A stretch of 64,000 bases of DNA. Origin: Legionella sp. PATHC035. GTDB taxonomy: Bacteria; Pseudomonadota; Gammaproteobacteria; Legionellales; Legionellaceae. Each line of letters starts with the position of its first letter. The first letter of the stretch is position 1. Both the position numbers and the translations under genes were made by a program. The notes below the pieces were generated by a model. That model searched no databases, had not been told where the DNA came from, and worked only from the letters and a program-made list of their open reading frames with translations. The stretch covers positions 2,961,001 through 3,025,000 of the forward strand of contig NZ_JAPHOT010000001.1 in assembly GCF_026191115.1 (NCBI RefSeq), read 5' to 3'. Below, one piece after another: positions 35,091-45,862 of the stretch.

Positions 35091-36905
35091 ATGGTAGAGA
35101 CAAGTGCTGAAATTCATCAATTATCTGTAGTTTTTCAAGATCACCATCAACGGGTCTCGGCTTTGGATGAGATCAGTTTTAATTTACATCCTGGTGAAAC
35201 CTTAGTGTTGTTGGGGGAGTCAGGTTGCGGTAAATCCCTAACGTCTCTGGCTTTGATGCGTCTATTACCTAAATCTGGTGTTTATGGCGTGAATAGTCAA
35301 ATCCACATGGATGGACAAGACATTCTGGATTTACCAGAGTACATGATGCGACAGTTGAGAGGCCGTAAGATCTCAATGATTTTTCAGGAGCCGATGACTG
35401 CGCTTAATCCGGTGATGACGATTGGAGAACAGCTGGCAGAGGCGTTGTTGCGATGTAACTCATTGACCCACCACGAATTGCATGAAGCATTACTGTCCTT
35501 ACTGCATGAGGTAGAAATGCCTCAGCCAGAAGTTAAAATTCATCAATACCCACATCAATTGTCCGGTGGCCAGAAACAGCGCGTAGTCATTGCGATGGCT
35601 TTGGCATGTAAACCTGATGTATTGATTGCGGATGAACCAACAACTGCTTTAGACGTAACCATTCAAGCACAAATTCTTTCTTTATTGAAGAAAGTACAAC
35701 AAACTCATCAGATGAGCTTACTGCTGATCACCCACGATCTTGGAGTACTGAGAGCGATGGCCTCTCGCGTATGTGTGATGTATGCAGGGCAAGTAGTCGC
35801 ACAATCTTCTGTAGAAGATTTTTTCTCCCGCACCAAGCAACATCCCTATGTACAGCAATTATTGGCTTCGGTGCCCTCTATGGCAAAACGAGAGGAACGC
35901 CTGTCGGTTATTCGTGGATTTGTACCGGCTTTGGATGAAATGCCTTCAGGGTGTCGTTTTCATCCACGCTGTATTTATGCCTTCTCGCGATGTCCAGTAG
36001 AGGAGCCGCAAATACAGGAGCAAGACGGGCGGTTGGTACGCTGTCATTTATATCCTGAGTATGATGAATTACCTCCTTTGCAAAAAAATAAAATCATCTG
36101 GAGCGGGACTAATACCGAAGCAAAAACGATCCTGACTGTGGAGGATTTATCCGTTAGTTTTATTCAGAAAAAAGGGCTATTCAGTCGTCACAAAACCTTA
36201 TTTAAAGCCGTTGATGGTCTTTCATTTCGTCTACAACAAGGAAAAACATTAGCATTAGTAGGTGAGTCTGGATGTGGTAAAACAACGACCAGCCGTGCTT
36301 TATTGCGTTTATTACCGATTTCTGGAGGCGATTTATTTTACAAAGAGCAGGATGTGCTGGCATTAAAAGGGCGCTCTTTAAGGGAGTACAGAAAAAAAGT
36401 TCAAATTATTTTTCAGGATCCCTTTTCCTCTATGAATCCGCGGATGACTGTGGGTGAAATAATCGCTGAAGGCATGCATGCCCAAGGGATGAAGCGCTCC
36501 TTGATTAGTGCACGACAGAAAAAACTGTTGAACCAAGTTAATTTGCCTGTCAGCAGTTTACATCGTTATCCCCACCAATTTTCTGGTGGGCAAAGACAAA
36601 GAATTTGTATTGCTCGAGCTTTAGCTACAGAACCTGATATTTTGATTTGTGACGAACCAACGAGTGCCCTGGATGTTTCGGTTCAGGCACAGATTCTTAA
36701 TTTATTAAAAGAATTGCAGCAGGATACAGGCATTTCTTATTTATTTATTACCCATAATATGGGCGTTGTTTCCTATATTGCTGATGAGGTATTTGTGATG
36801 AAAGATGGCGTAGGTATTGAATTTGGAAGTTGTGAAATGATTTTTAAAAACCCTAAAGAAGTTTATACACAGCAGTTATTAAGCTCCGTTCTCGATGTTT
36901 TTTAA
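35091..36905 (+). CDS. Duplicated oligopeptide-type ABC transporter ATPase
   Basis: The protein has 604 residues with two complete ABC domains. Domain 1: GESGCGKS (42-49), QLSGGQKQR and [12 protein letters not shown]. Between the domains is the oligo-HPY segment ([15 protein letters not shown]). Domain 2: [18 protein letters not shown] and [11 protein letters not shown]. This is the OppD-OppF fusion arrangement of YejF/GsiA. It would energise uptake of peptides or related small molecules at the inner membrane. The permease and binding-protein genes are not adjacent in this window, so the partner must be encoded elsewhere. A long inverted repeat precedes it. Confidence 0.93.
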   Translation: MVETSAEIHQLSVVFQDHHQRVSALDEISFNLHPGETLVLLGESGCGKSLTSLALMRLLPKSGVYGVNSQIHMDGQDILDLPEYMMRQLRGRKISMIFQEPMTALNPVMTIGEQLAEALLRCNSLTHHELHEALLSLLHEVEMPQPEVKIHQYPHQLSGGQKQRVVIAMALACKPDVLIADEPTTALDVTIQAQILSLLKKVQQTHQMSLLLITHDLGVLRAMASRVCVMYAGQVVAQSSVEDFFSRTKQHPYVQQLLASVPSMAKREERLSVIRGFVPALDEMPSGCRFHPRCIYAFSRCPVEEPQIQEQDGRLVRCHLYPEYDELPPLQKNKIIWSGTNTEAKTILTVEDLSVSFIQKKGLFSRHKTLFKAVDGLSFRLQQGKTLALVGESGCGKTTTSRALLRLLPISGGDLFYKEQDVLALKGRSLREYRKKVQIIFQDPFSSMNPRMTVGEIIAEGMHAQGMKRSLISARQKKLLNQVNLPVSSLHRYPHQFSGGQRQRICIARALATEPDILICDEPTSALDVSVQAQILNLLKELQQDTGISYLFITHNMGVVSYIADEVFVMKDGVGIEFGSCEMIFKNPKEVYTQQLLSSVLDVF

Positions 36906-37023
36906 TCAATTTTTCAATCCATTTCTAATTTTCTTTAATATTTTATTTATTAAAAGTGTGATATATTTGAGCACTATTTGGATAATAAAGTCTTAGTATT
37001 TATTATTTGGGGGACCTGGTTAC

Positions 37024-40000
37024 ATGAAAATCACTGTGGGCGAAGCGAGTTTTGATAAGGTCAAGGATTTTACTACCCACTTGGAAGTTACGTATGAGCA
37101 AGATAAGCTCATTTCAGGAGAAGTAACGGTCGCCTTGCAATGTGACGCATTTTCTCAAAAAAATTACGAGGAACTACTTGCATTTCTTTTCAGCCCGGAG
37201 CGTTCCCGAATTTACAAATTCGAATTTCCCTCGCACCAGTCGCGTTATCAACTCTCTTTTGATAATGCCTATTTGTTAAGTAAACGTCAAAAATTTGCTC
37301 TTGAATTCCAAGAACAAATCATAGAGTTATCTAAGTCCTCCATCCAACCGTATACCCCTAAAATACGAAAAGCCAAAAAGAATTGGGTTGAGGGTACAAA
37401 TCATTCGAGTATTGGTTTACAGCTTCAATACCGAATTCCCCATGAGCAGCAGCATCAACAGCAAAAAGCGACTCTGAGAAAGCGAAAGGATAATGAGGCC
37501 CCATATCAACATCCTGAAATAAGTCCTCTATCCCTCGTCCCTGAGGAGCCTTATAAAAAGGTCCGCCACCTTGTTGGCTCCTACCTACAATTTATTTATT
37601 TAAAAAAAGACTCTGAGTCCGTTGAGCGTTATAAGGCAGAATTTGACTCGTTACTGAGCGCGAAGAGTTCAACCGAGCAACGCCAGGCAGCGTTTATTTT
37701 TTTTGTATCTAAGCTAGCAGAACATGATGCACCAAAATTGAAATGCATAAAAAGCTTGTTAGCGGTTTTACCCTTAACTGATCGTAACTATCAGGGTCTT
37801 GCTCAGGTGCTCATTCATACTGGAGCTGGCGGAGTTTTACTTTTATTGCAACAGATTAAGACATTCCATGAAAAAGAATTTTTTAACGATTTTGAGGCGT
37901 TATTTCTCGATAAACCGGAACGCTATCTTGACTTAATGTCTCCTCAAGGTTTAGCAAACCTGAAAAAATTGAGCGAATTAAGCAGTGAACAGAAAACCTG
38001 GTGGCTTACTTTAGTTGCTCAACATAAAGCAGCAGGAGTTCCTACTGACTTTAATGATTTATTTGCAGCTTATAACTATTTCTTGGAGCAATTGGAGCAC
38101 AAGAAGCTCAAGTTACCCTTCTCCTGTACTGTAACAAATATCAAACACATGAAGTCTGCCTTAGATTGCTTGCTGTTCATTATAAATAACAGTGGCGATC
38201 CGGAAGAGCAACTGAGGTATTTAGATCGATTGGATGTTCACAGTGCCTATTATGCCAGCCGTGATTACAATTATCAGTTGGTATCACGGCATATGAATTT
38301 AAGGGCTGGTGTCGATGAAGAGATTCCAGATTATTCGACTCCTACAATTCCTAGGCAAGTGAGTCGATGGCTGACTCCTGTTGATTGTTCCTATGAAGAG
38401 TTCATCACACGTTTTTATCGATTTATCGGGACACAAGAATGGGCGTTCAGTCTGGATGTCTATCAAAAAATTGAACGAGAAATAAGTAAAAATAATAATC
38501 TAAATAATCAAAATAAAGCACTATTACTTCATGTCGTCATTTTATTGACCACCGGTCAACGCACTGTGACACATACTGAATATCCTGATGCATCGATTCA
38601 AAAACTTGTCGGCAAATTGATTGCAACAGCAGAGCAGTTTGATGAGAACTTGCAACATGAATTATCCTCGTTAATTTTAGGGCTCGCAAAATCACTGGCG
38701 CTTCAAAACTGGGAATCAATGCCTACGGCGGATGAGTTGGATTCACTTGTTGATGTCCTAGTAACCCTGCAAAAAACAAAAGCCCAAGCTCCCGACCAAG
38801 CACGTCATGAGTTTCAAGAATTGAGTGCTCTCGCTTTAAGTTTGACGGCTGAGTTTGGTGATGAGGCCCGATTGATTATTGAGCATTATAAAAGACGTTT
38901 GGCCATGGAGCAGACCAATACTGTGCCCATCCAAAAATTTTCTTATACCAATTTACTCAACCACTTAGTTTCATCTTCTAAACTGGCTCGATTTTTGCCT
39001 GAACTTTTTCAGGAACAACCGGAAACATTATCTCGGATTGTTGTACTTTTGTCCTTATTGGATGATGAAATAACGAAAGTGACGCAACAGGATGCAGAAG
39101 ATAGTGAGTTTGAGACTAAAATAAAAGCGCTCGCCTATGCAGTGCGTGCGATGCAAGACAATCGTAGAGAGCAGTTATTAGCGATTCTGACCGATATTAA
39201 CATAGAAGCTTCTTATCGTTTGCCGTCTTTAGAGCAACTCATAAAAACTGTTGATTCAGTCAGGAAGGCCGAATTTACTGAAGCTGAAGATCAAAAAGCA
39301 AGTATTCTTGAAATAGTGCACACGGAATTGCCTGGGTTAAAAATAGGAAAAGAATCGGCTCATGAAACAGCAATCGATTTTTTTAACCTGATGAGACAAA
39401 ACTATGAGCAATGTCAACTCGAGAAGAGATTGGCAGCGTTACCCGAAAAAATAAAAGGGTATCTGGAGCCCTGGTTAGATGCACATAACTTGGTGCTGTA
39501 TTATTTGAACCAACAACCTATTAGTCCACGGGCGGTTCTCAATGCTTTAGCTGAAGAAGAGCAAGAGGTTAAGAGTTTATTGAGCCGTAGAATGTTTTCT
39601 TGGACTTTGTCCGGATTTCCTCAAGCAAAAGTAGCAATGACGGAGGTCTTGGGAGATGAATTTTTTTCAGAGCAATCCTTTATGGCTGCACTGCAACCCA
39701 GGATAAAGGCCAGTTTACAATCCAGCTTAAGCGCTGCTTTAGAATCGTTACAGACCTCCAATGAGGGTCTTGAGGATTTTCTATTTACACACCTTGAAGA
39801 ATTAGATACCGATCTTCCTATTGATGAGCTGTTTCTAGAATGGAGGCACCGATTAGATGAAGCGAATGGCTTGATTAATTCACTCACTCGCATTAAAAAT
39901 AAAAACAGTATCGATTTCCGCCGTTGTATTTCAGCCTTAGCTGATGAAATCAAACCCAAACTACCAGGAAAAAAAGCGCTTACTGTAGTTCAAATACAGA

Positions 40001-43000
40001 CTCTATTGGAAACCCTAAGTCGAGATGAGCCACTTTCAGCTGCATCTCCTTTAGAAATAATAGGCAAAGTATTAAAAGATGCACCGGGATATTCTGGAAA
40101 ACAATTGCATCGGGTTTTGAGTGAGGTTCATTATTTAACACAATACCGAGGAATTTTCGGTGAGCAAGCGTATGAATCTTTATTGCGTTGGTCCTGTACT
40201 TATAATTTAACGCAAAACTCTTTATTTCCTTTGAAGAAAATAATCGCCCTTCAATCCCTAGCAGGGGTGAATGAAAAGCACTCTAAAGAATTATTCAATG
40301 CATTAATTGAAGTCATAAAAAATGCAGGTCCTGAAGTTGATGAACACTTGCTAAAAACCATGGTTGAGAAAATTACCTCAGTGACTCAGGCCAGAGCAAA
40401 GGTACCTTCACTGGTGCCCATGCTTGTTTTATTAATGAAAACCTGTGCCAATGGCAAAGAAAAGACGTTTATTAACTTAGTTGATAAATTAAACGGTATG
40501 GGCGATTCTGATTTAAATATCTGCTCAAAAATATTACTTACATTCGGTGAGCGTACAACCGATAAAAACATTCATCGCATACTAGAAGTGCAAGCAGGAC
40601 TTGAATTAAATCATTACAATCTAGAGAAATTGGCAAAATTATTTGATTCACCACCTTATCCGGATATAGATGGTTTTATCGATGCCTTAAATGGTTATAA
40701 TCATGAGCTGATGGCTTATATTGATGCGTTCGATAAGGATCCCAAATCAGCCCGTGCGCCAAAAAACAATGAATTTGGGATGATCATAAAGGATACAGAG
40801 CAAATTCTTGATGAGCAATTTGAAAGCTCACAAATAATGCGGGTTATCGGCAATATTCAAGACAGTATTGAGGGAACGTCTTTAAGTAGCCAAGAACAGT
40901 ACGATTTAGCACAACAAATTACTTACATCAATGCTATCGGTAGAAGTAAACCATTTACGCTGGTTGTAGGGGATGAGCCCTCGAAGCAGACTATCCTCAA
41001 ATACGAGAATTTAACTCAAGTCAGCCGTGATGAGTTGCGTGACTTTTTCGATATACTGATTGGCACCCTAAGAAGACCTGGTCTTGATGCTCAGGAAAAA
41101 TTGAAAGCCCAGGTAAAATTGCTTGCAGTACTCCGTGAACAGTATTTCCGGGCTACCGGTTTATTTGCAGATACAACGCAACTTATTTCCGTTTTAGTCT
41201 CACTTAGAGGTCAGCAGAACAATATGCTGATGGAAGTTGAGACCGAGGAAGCTGATGTCAGTGCATCATTACTTGCTGTCATGCAGTGGGTTGAGGCTGA
41301 GGGTGGAACCATTGATGTCTGCACTGCCAACCGAAATAGGGTGACTCATGATGATAAAGGGACTCAAGATTTTCTGACCTCGCTTGGTATTGCTTCAGGC
41401 CGTATTCGCGCGGATTCCCCTAAGGGAGCGTATCAAGTGGGTGGGATAAATTATTCTACTGTAGGCGATTTGGCCTTATACCGCTCTCGGGCCAAGGTTG
41501 ATAATGAACCATTAATCGCTTATCAAGACGGTCATCCTGTATCAAGTAACTTAATTCTTTGTGGTTCTGATTTTTCAAAATTAAATCAAAAAACCATTTA
41601 TCATCTGGTTCAAGCCGATGAGAATCATTCCTATGCCTGGATTTATCCACTTGTCCATGCATTTATTCATCAGCGAAAATTCACAACTCTAGCTCAAGGT
41701 ACAGTTTGGAGTGAGGGTCTGGATGTTGAACGATTAAAAGAATTTTTGGACCGGCATACGCCAACAGGTCAGCATAAGGTGCAATTACGCGCGATACCTG
41801 ATGAGCAATTATATTTATGGATCAATTCAGCCATAGAAGCCCAACGTTTAGTTGAAGGGGAGGATTTTGCTATTCTACCTTCTGACTCAGCACTTCACAC
41901 TGCTATTCCCTTGAGCCAAAAAGGATCTCAAGAGGGTTTTACCTATCTGATACATCAATTTCTACATGTTCGACTGCAACAGGAACATCCGGATTGGCAG
42001 TTTACTATTGAGCCTGAGATGCGTTTTGTCGATTCAAGTTCAACCAAGGAATTGATTGATGATTATAAAAAACAGGGTCGGATTATTGCTCTTTGTAAAT
42101 CCGTAAGTAAAAAGGATGAGTTAGCAGAGCAATGTAGTCTGTTTGGCATCAATGAGCAGTTCGTCATCTCCTCGCAACCAAAAAATCAACATCAAGAATT
42201 AGCTAAGAAAACTAAAGACAGTGCTGTTGAGCGTTATTACACTCAGAAAGTTTCTGAAATACAGCATGTTGTTTTACAACAATTCCAGGAATGGAAAGAG
42301 TTTCTGCATCTTGTTTATCCTCAATCTGAATGGAGAACTCTGGATGTTGAATTATTGAAGCAAAGAGAGGATTTACTTCTTGATTTGAATAAAAAATGGA
42401 TTGATTGTCTGGAATATACTGATCCGCAAAAAAAATACCCAAGCCCATATGCTCGTTCGGATGTCAAACAACACCAGCAGAAAATGATTTTGGATCATGC
42501 GGTGCTTGCTTATGAAGGCGCTGTAAATTTGATTTGGGAGCAGAAACGGGCCTTTCTTAAAGAAAAAGCAAGGCCAGTCATCATAGAGGGCTCAGTGAAT
42601 GATTTGCGTTGTCACTATTTGGACGGAGTGTCATTGCCTGAGCAATTGAAGCTAAGTCGAATAGCAGTACGTGAAAACCAAAAAGCAATGCTGTTGGAGA
42701 AGAAAAAAGCACATCGCTATCTCCTATCCGGATTGGATGTCAATGGAGCCATGTTGCGATTTGCCGACGGTGATGTCAATTCATATCGCAATGATTTTGT
42801 TAAAAATCAGGTGTTTTTATTTGCTGAAGATATCAAGCGTATCATAGAAAATAATCCTTATTTAAATAAAAAGGTGCGATCCATATTGCTTGCTCAAGTT
42901 GCCCAGGCACAAAATTTTGATCATCTCATTGTTTGTTTGCGAGATTATGCCAATAAATATTTGCCTGAAGAGCAATTTACTGAAAAATATGCCATGCAAC

Positions 43001-44772
43001 CCATCATTCATGAGATGATGCGCGTATTTAGAGAAGCAGATCTTGAAGAGCCAAATGAACTTCAGAATTTAAAAACAATTTATTTGGATAACGTTGTCGT
43101 CGAACTGGTCGATGAGTTGGAATCCACTTTATCTTGGGCAAAGATAGAAAATCGTGGTCTAGAGTATTTGCTTGAGCGCTCTACCGCTGCAGCTGCTGCA
43201 GAAGCTATATTAGATGCAGTGCAGCAATTAAAAGAAGCAAACGATCTTGATGGGAAAAAAATTGCAATTAAGAATTTGTATAGGGTACTAGCACAACAAG
43301 AATTGCAGCTTGAAGGATTATGGATATTTCCATTTTTGGGGCATAAAAATACACGTACCCTAATCAAAGATACTTTAGCAACTCTTAACCGGTTAACGGC
43401 AATTGGTTCAGGCGAAAACGAACTGGATGCTGATTTTATTCACCACAGCAAAGAAGAAGCACTTTATGACGTAATGAAAGAACAGTTGAATACAACCTTT
43501 GGTGTTTTGGAATATGATGATTCCAGCTTACTTGGAAAAAATGAATGGAAGGCCATTAAAAGGGGATTGGCGGCAATACAAAAAGAAAATAATACGATCT
43601 ATGCTTTTTATGAAATGTATTACTTTCTCTCAACTAAAGTAGCAGAGCTTGCTAAAAAAAATTCTCCATTACAAAAGCCAGTCGCCCATTTGCGCGGAAA
43701 GGTTCGCAGTTTGTTCGACAAATTGAGTCAGGAGCATAGGGAATTACTGGATACGAGCAAGTACCTTACATGCAAAGCTGAAAATCTTAAGGGTAAACTG
43801 ACTGGATTAAACGGATTTAATGTAGGCCATGTGACCCTTAAAAAAGGACATAATGGTTTTAGTGATTATTTTGATTTAGTGATTGAAGGTTCTGGCGCGC
43901 ATGCTTTATTTCATGATTTTACCCAATATAATTCACGTGCAGACGAGCTAACTAAAGAGCGAGATGCTTTAGACATAAAACTAATCCAAGCTAATGTGCA
44001 AAACACTATGCTGCAGCAATTGATAAAAGAGCAATTACCGCTACTAAAATTTAAAGGAAAAATTACAGCTACTAAAGAGCTATTTCCGAAGCAATTTCAA
44101 GATCAGGTCAATGATATTCTTGTTTTAAAGGGCTGGCTTGTCGATCAGAGGCCTGAGGACTTGAGTGCTTTTCCTGATAACATTCGCAGTAGTTTTCTCG
44201 ATAGAGACTTAGTCAAAACCTTTGAATTTCCTGACTTAAAAGAAGAGGAAATTGATAAAATTCAAGATATTATATTGAAAATAGGATTTAAGGATTTGCG
44301 TGAGCGAATTGTAGAAGGGATGAAAACGAAATCTTTAGTGGGTAAGATTTATTCTTATGCATCAAGTTATGTTTTTACTCCAGAAACTATAGATGATTGG
44401 GTTATCGAGTTTAATTATCTAGTCAATAAACCTACCGTAAATTTAGAGAATGTTTTTCGTTCTAATATTGAGAAAAAACAGAGTGAGTTGCTGAGTCAAC
44501 TTGAGCAATTACAGCAAAAAACTGCGGATCAAGTTGCGTCACTAAAACAACAAATTATTTTCCTCAATGAAAAAATAAAAGAGGAAGAACAAAGAGGTAG
44601 TGTTTACGTCAAGCGCATTACTCATCCGGCGGATCTTTTTGAATTTGAAAAGCAACTCACGACGTTTAAAGCGGAACAAGTAGTCAATTTACCTCATCAA
44701 GAGAACCCTATACCTGTTGTGCCACAAGAATTGAATGATTCATCTTCTGAAATAGTGGCATTAAATATGTAA
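37024..44772 (+). CDS. Giant effector-like protein with degenerate SecA-like motor
   Basis: The protein has 2582 residues; GGGGGA precedes the ATG. Residues 1-~1380 start with a beta-rich stretch and continue as helices without a known family. Residues ~1390-1720 follow the order of SecA NBD1, preprotein-crosslinking domain and NBD2. MLMEVETEEADVSASLLA (1401-1418) sits where SecA has the Walker A loop TGEGKT; TIDVCTANRN (1429-1438) matches VHVVTVNDYL; INYSTVGDLALYRSRA (1475-1490) matches ITYGTNNEYGFDYLRD; and SNLILCGSDFS (1508-1518) sits at DEVD. AIEAQRLVEGEDFAI (1604-1618) and GRIIALCKSVSKKDEL (1685-1700) match later SecA strands. Both nucleotide motifs are lost. The C-terminus is coiled coil (~2475-2515) with a tail PQELNDSSSEIVALNM like Dot/Icm signals. 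SecA homology is my inference. Confidence 0.75.
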   Translation: MKITVGEASFDKVKDFTTHLEVTYEQDKLISGEVTVALQCDAFSQKNYEELLAFLFSPERSRIYKFEFPSHQSRYQLSFDNAYLLSKRQKFALEFQEQIIELSKSSIQPYTPKIRKAKKNWVEGTNHSSIGLQLQYRIPHEQQHQQQKATLRKRKDNEAPYQHPEISPLSLVPEEPYKKVRHLVGSYLQFIYLKKDSESVERYKAEFDSLLSAKSSTEQRQAAFIFFVSKLAEHDAPKLKCIKSLLAVLPLTDRNYQGLAQVLIHTGAGGVLLLLQQIKTFHEKEFFNDFEALFLDKPERYLDLMSPQGLANLKKLSELSSEQKTWWLTLVAQHKAAGVPTDFNDLFAAYNYFLEQLEHKKLKLPFSCTVTNIKHMKSALDCLLFIINNSGDPEEQLRYLDRLDVHSAYYASRDYNYQLVSRHMNLRAGVDEEIPDYSTPTIPRQVSRWLTPVDCSYEEFITRFYRFIGTQEWAFSLDVYQKIEREISKNNNLNNQNKALLLHVVILLTTGQRTVTHTEYPDASIQKLVGKLIATAEQFDENLQHELSSLILGLAKSLALQNWESMPTADELDSLVDVLVTLQKTKAQAPDQARHEFQELSALALSLTAEFGDEARLIIEHYKRRLAMEQTNTVPIQKFSYTNLLNHLVSSSKLARFLPELFQEQPETLSRIVVLLSLLDDEITKVTQQDAEDSEFETKIKALAYAVRAMQDNRREQLLAILTDINIEASYRLPSLEQLIKTVDSVRKAEFTEAEDQKASILEIVHTELPGLKIGKESAHETAIDFFNLMRQNYEQCQLEKRLAALPEKIKGYLEPWLDAHNLVLYYLNQQPISPRAVLNALAEEEQEVKSLLSRRMFSWTLSGFPQAKVAMTEVLGDEFFSEQSFMAALQPRIKASLQSSLSAALESLQTSNEGLEDFLFTHLEELDTDLPIDELFLEWRHRLDEANGLINSLTRIKNKNSIDFRRCISALADEIKPKLPGKKALTVVQIQTLLETLSRDEPLSAASPLEIIGKVLKDAPGYSGKQLHRVLSEVHYLTQYRGIFGEQAYESLLRWSCTYNLTQNSLFPLKKIIALQSLAGVNEKHSKELFNALIEVIKNAGPEVDEHLLKTMVEKITSVTQARAKVPSLVPMLVLLMKTCANGKEKTFINLVDKLNGMGDSDLNICSKILLTFGERTTDKNIHRILEVQAGLELNHYNLEKLAKLFDSPPYPDIDGFIDALNGYNHELMAYIDAFDKDPKSARAPKNNEFGMIIKDTEQILDEQFESSQIMRVIGNIQDSIEGTSLSSQEQYDLAQQITYINAIGRSKPFTLVVGDEPSKQTILKYENLTQVSRDELRDFFDILIGTLRRPGLDAQEKLKAQVKLLAVLREQYFRATGLFADTTQLISVLVSLRGQQNNMLMEVETEEADVSASLLAVMQWVEAEGGTIDVCTANRNRVTHDDKGTQDFLTSLGIASGRIRADSPKGAYQVGGINYSTVGDLALYRSRAKVDNEPLIAYQDGHPVSSNLILCGSDFSKLNQKTIYHLVQADENHSYAWIYPLVHAFIHQRKFTTLAQGTVWSEGLDVERLKEFLDRHTPTGQHKVQLRAIPDEQLYLWINSAIEAQRLVEGEDFAILPSDSALHTAIPLSQKGSQEGFTYLIHQFLHVRLQQEHPDWQFTIEPEMRFVDSSSTKELIDDYKKQGRIIALCKSVSKKDELAEQCSLFGINEQFVISSQPKNQHQELAKKTKDSAVERYYTQKVSEIQHVVLQQFQEWKEFLHLVYPQSEWRTLDVELLKQREDLLLDLNKKWIDCLEYTDPQKKYPSPYARSDVKQHQQKMILDHAVLAYEGAVNLIWEQKRAFLKEKARPVIIEGSVNDLRCHYLDGVSLPEQLKLSRIAVRENQKAMLLEKKKAHRYLLSGLDVNGAMLRFADGDVNSYRNDFVKNQVFLFAEDIKRIIENNPYLNKKVRSILLAQVAQAQNFDHLIVCLRDYANKYLPEEQFTEKYAMQPIIHEMMRVFREADLEEPNELQNLKTIYLDNVVVELVDELESTLSWAKIENRGLEYLLERSTAAAAAEAILDAVQQLKEANDLDGKKIAIKNLYRVLAQQELQLEGLWIFPFLGHKNTRTLIKDTLATLNRLTAIGSGENELDADFIHHSKEEALYDVMKEQLNTTFGVLEYDDSSLLGKNEWKAIKRGLAAIQKENNTIYAFYEMYYFLSTKVAELAKKNSPLQKPVAHLRGKVRSLFDKLSQEHRELLDTSKYLTCKAENLKGKLTGLNGFNVGHVTLKKGHNGFSDYFDLVIEGSGAHALFHDFTQYNSRADELTKERDALDIKLIQANVQNTMLQQLIKEQLPLLKFKGKITATKELFPKQFQDQVNDILVLKGWLVDQRPEDLSAFPDNIRSSFLDRDLVKTFEFPDLKEEEIDKIQDIILKIGFKDLRERIVEGMKTKSLVGKIYSYASSYVFTPETIDDWVIEFNYLVNKPTVNLENVFRSNIEKKQSELLSQLEQLQQKTADQVASLKQQIIFLNEKIKEEEQRGSVYVKRITHPADLFEFEKQLTTFKAEQVVNLPHQENPIPVVPQELNDSSSEIVALNM

Positions 44773-44877
44773 AAATAGTAGCGCTGTACCAAGCGCTACG
44801 TGTTTTAAATACTGCAAGTATGTGGTTATTATCAAAAAACTTCTATAATCCGTTCCTTTGGTGTTCAAATATTGAAC

Positions 44878-44883
44878 TATACT
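44878..44883 (+). promoter_or_regulatory. TATACT element before the 225-residue protein
   Basis: gaacTATACT ends 32 nt before ATG 44916, the same hexamer and spacing as before 10539, 13622 and 45863. No -35 consensus is seen. Confidence 0.45.
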
Positions 44884-44915
44884 CAGATCTAGAAGATGTC
44901 TGATTTGGAACAGCA

Positions 44916-45593
44916 ATGTTATCCCGTGATGTAGTAACAATCATTGATAATATCAGTGAAAAAATTGAAACAAACAATTTCGAGTCGTTAACTTTCGAAG
45001 ATATTAAAAATGCATGTTTCATGGTGATGGGCCATATAGAACAGCTGAAAAAAAGTAACCTAGTTTCTACAGGAGATAATTCCAAAAATAAGGAACTGAT
45101 TGCTTATAAACGTACGGTGATGCACTTAGTCGAGTGGCAAGCGCGATTTATTGAAACGAAGAAACACAATGTATTAGGGAATTACATAGCGGATTTAAAT
45201 TTTTTACGCGAAATGATTTATTCAATACCTGATGTATTAGGTGAGGTATATCAAGAAAAAATAGAAAAAATTAACTTTTGTATTTCCAACATGCTTGTTT
45301 TTATTAATAAATTAAAAATCAAATTGAGTGAAGCCAACTGTTTTGATGTTGCTTTAATAGCACATACACAATGTACCCATGAGATTACTTTTTTATATTC
45401 CAAATTACTCGAAATCCATCATACTGAAAAAATGCGTTATTCTGTGCTCATTAAAGGATATTTTGAAGCGATACAAGAAACTTTTGATTTTTATTTTAAA
45501 GAAATCACCTATTTTCGTGACCTTGAGATTACCAATGCCAAATGTTTGAGCTATTGTGTGATTAATTATCTTCCTAAAAATGTTCGACACTAA
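44916..45593 (+). CDS. Helical hypothetical protein
   Basis: The protein has 225 residues, almost entirely predicted alpha-helical, Lys/Glu-rich, with no signal peptide or membrane helix. It contains several scattered Cys (CFMVMG, FCISNM, CFDVAL, QCTHEI) without a metal-binding spacing. I do not recognise a family. A nearer upstream ATG at 44896 opens only a 12-codon frame, so 44916 is the start. Position between the SecA-like giant and a coiled-coil protein, together with the shared TATACT element, makes it an effector candidate, but nothing in the protein itself proves this. Confidence 0.65.
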   Translation: MLSRDVVTIIDNISEKIETNNFESLTFEDIKNACFMVMGHIEQLKKSNLVSTGDNSKNKELIAYKRTVMHLVEWQARFIETKKHNVLGNYIADLNFLREMIYSIPDVLGEVYQEKIEKINFCISNMLVFINKLKIKLSEANCFDVALIAHTQCTHEITFLYSKLLEIHHTEKMRYSVLIKGYFEAIQETFDFYFKEITYFRDLEITNAKCLSYCVINYLPKNVRH

Positions 45594-45627
45594 AGTTTTC
45601 TCCTCTCCCCTCCGTCAACCAGCGCGC

Positions 45628-45690
45628 AACGAGGGAGCTCCTCATGGTCACACGACGCTATAGCATCAAAATCCCTCACTATGCTCGGGA
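45628..45690. repeat. Dispersed family C element in the spacer 45594-45862
   Basis: GAGGGAGCTCCTCATGG and ATCCCTCACTATGCTCGGGATGATGG form two opposed halves of the 'gagcatagcgaggga' element. A relic TGTCCCGATATTCT near 45768 matches the core of the 28162 repeat. The rest of the spacer is AT-rich leader of the next gene. Confidence 0.55.
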
Positions 45691-45827
45691 TGATGGAGCA
45701 AGGAAAGGAGGAGACATCCTCTGTGCATGTTCTTTAGCTCAGTCGCTGTGCCCTATGTCCCGATATTCTTTAGTTTACCAATGAACTCGCTTTAGATTTA
45801 TATTAAATCAGTAAGTAAAAAAAATAC

Positions 45828-45833
45828 TATACT
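45828..45833 (+). promoter_or_regulatory. TATACT element before the 766-residue coiled-coil gene
   Basis: aatacTATACTtaac ends 29 nt before ATG 45863, as at 10504 and 13584. No TTGACA-like box lies 17 nt upstream. Confidence 0.5.
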
Positions 45834-45862
45834 TAACTAAAATATGATCAAGGTGCTGGGCA

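Noticed and set aside
36906..37023. TTTAATATT-like sequence upstream of the giant gene considered as a PmrA site
   Set aside because: Only one half-site resembles the remembered consensus and the second half is poor; too weak to list.
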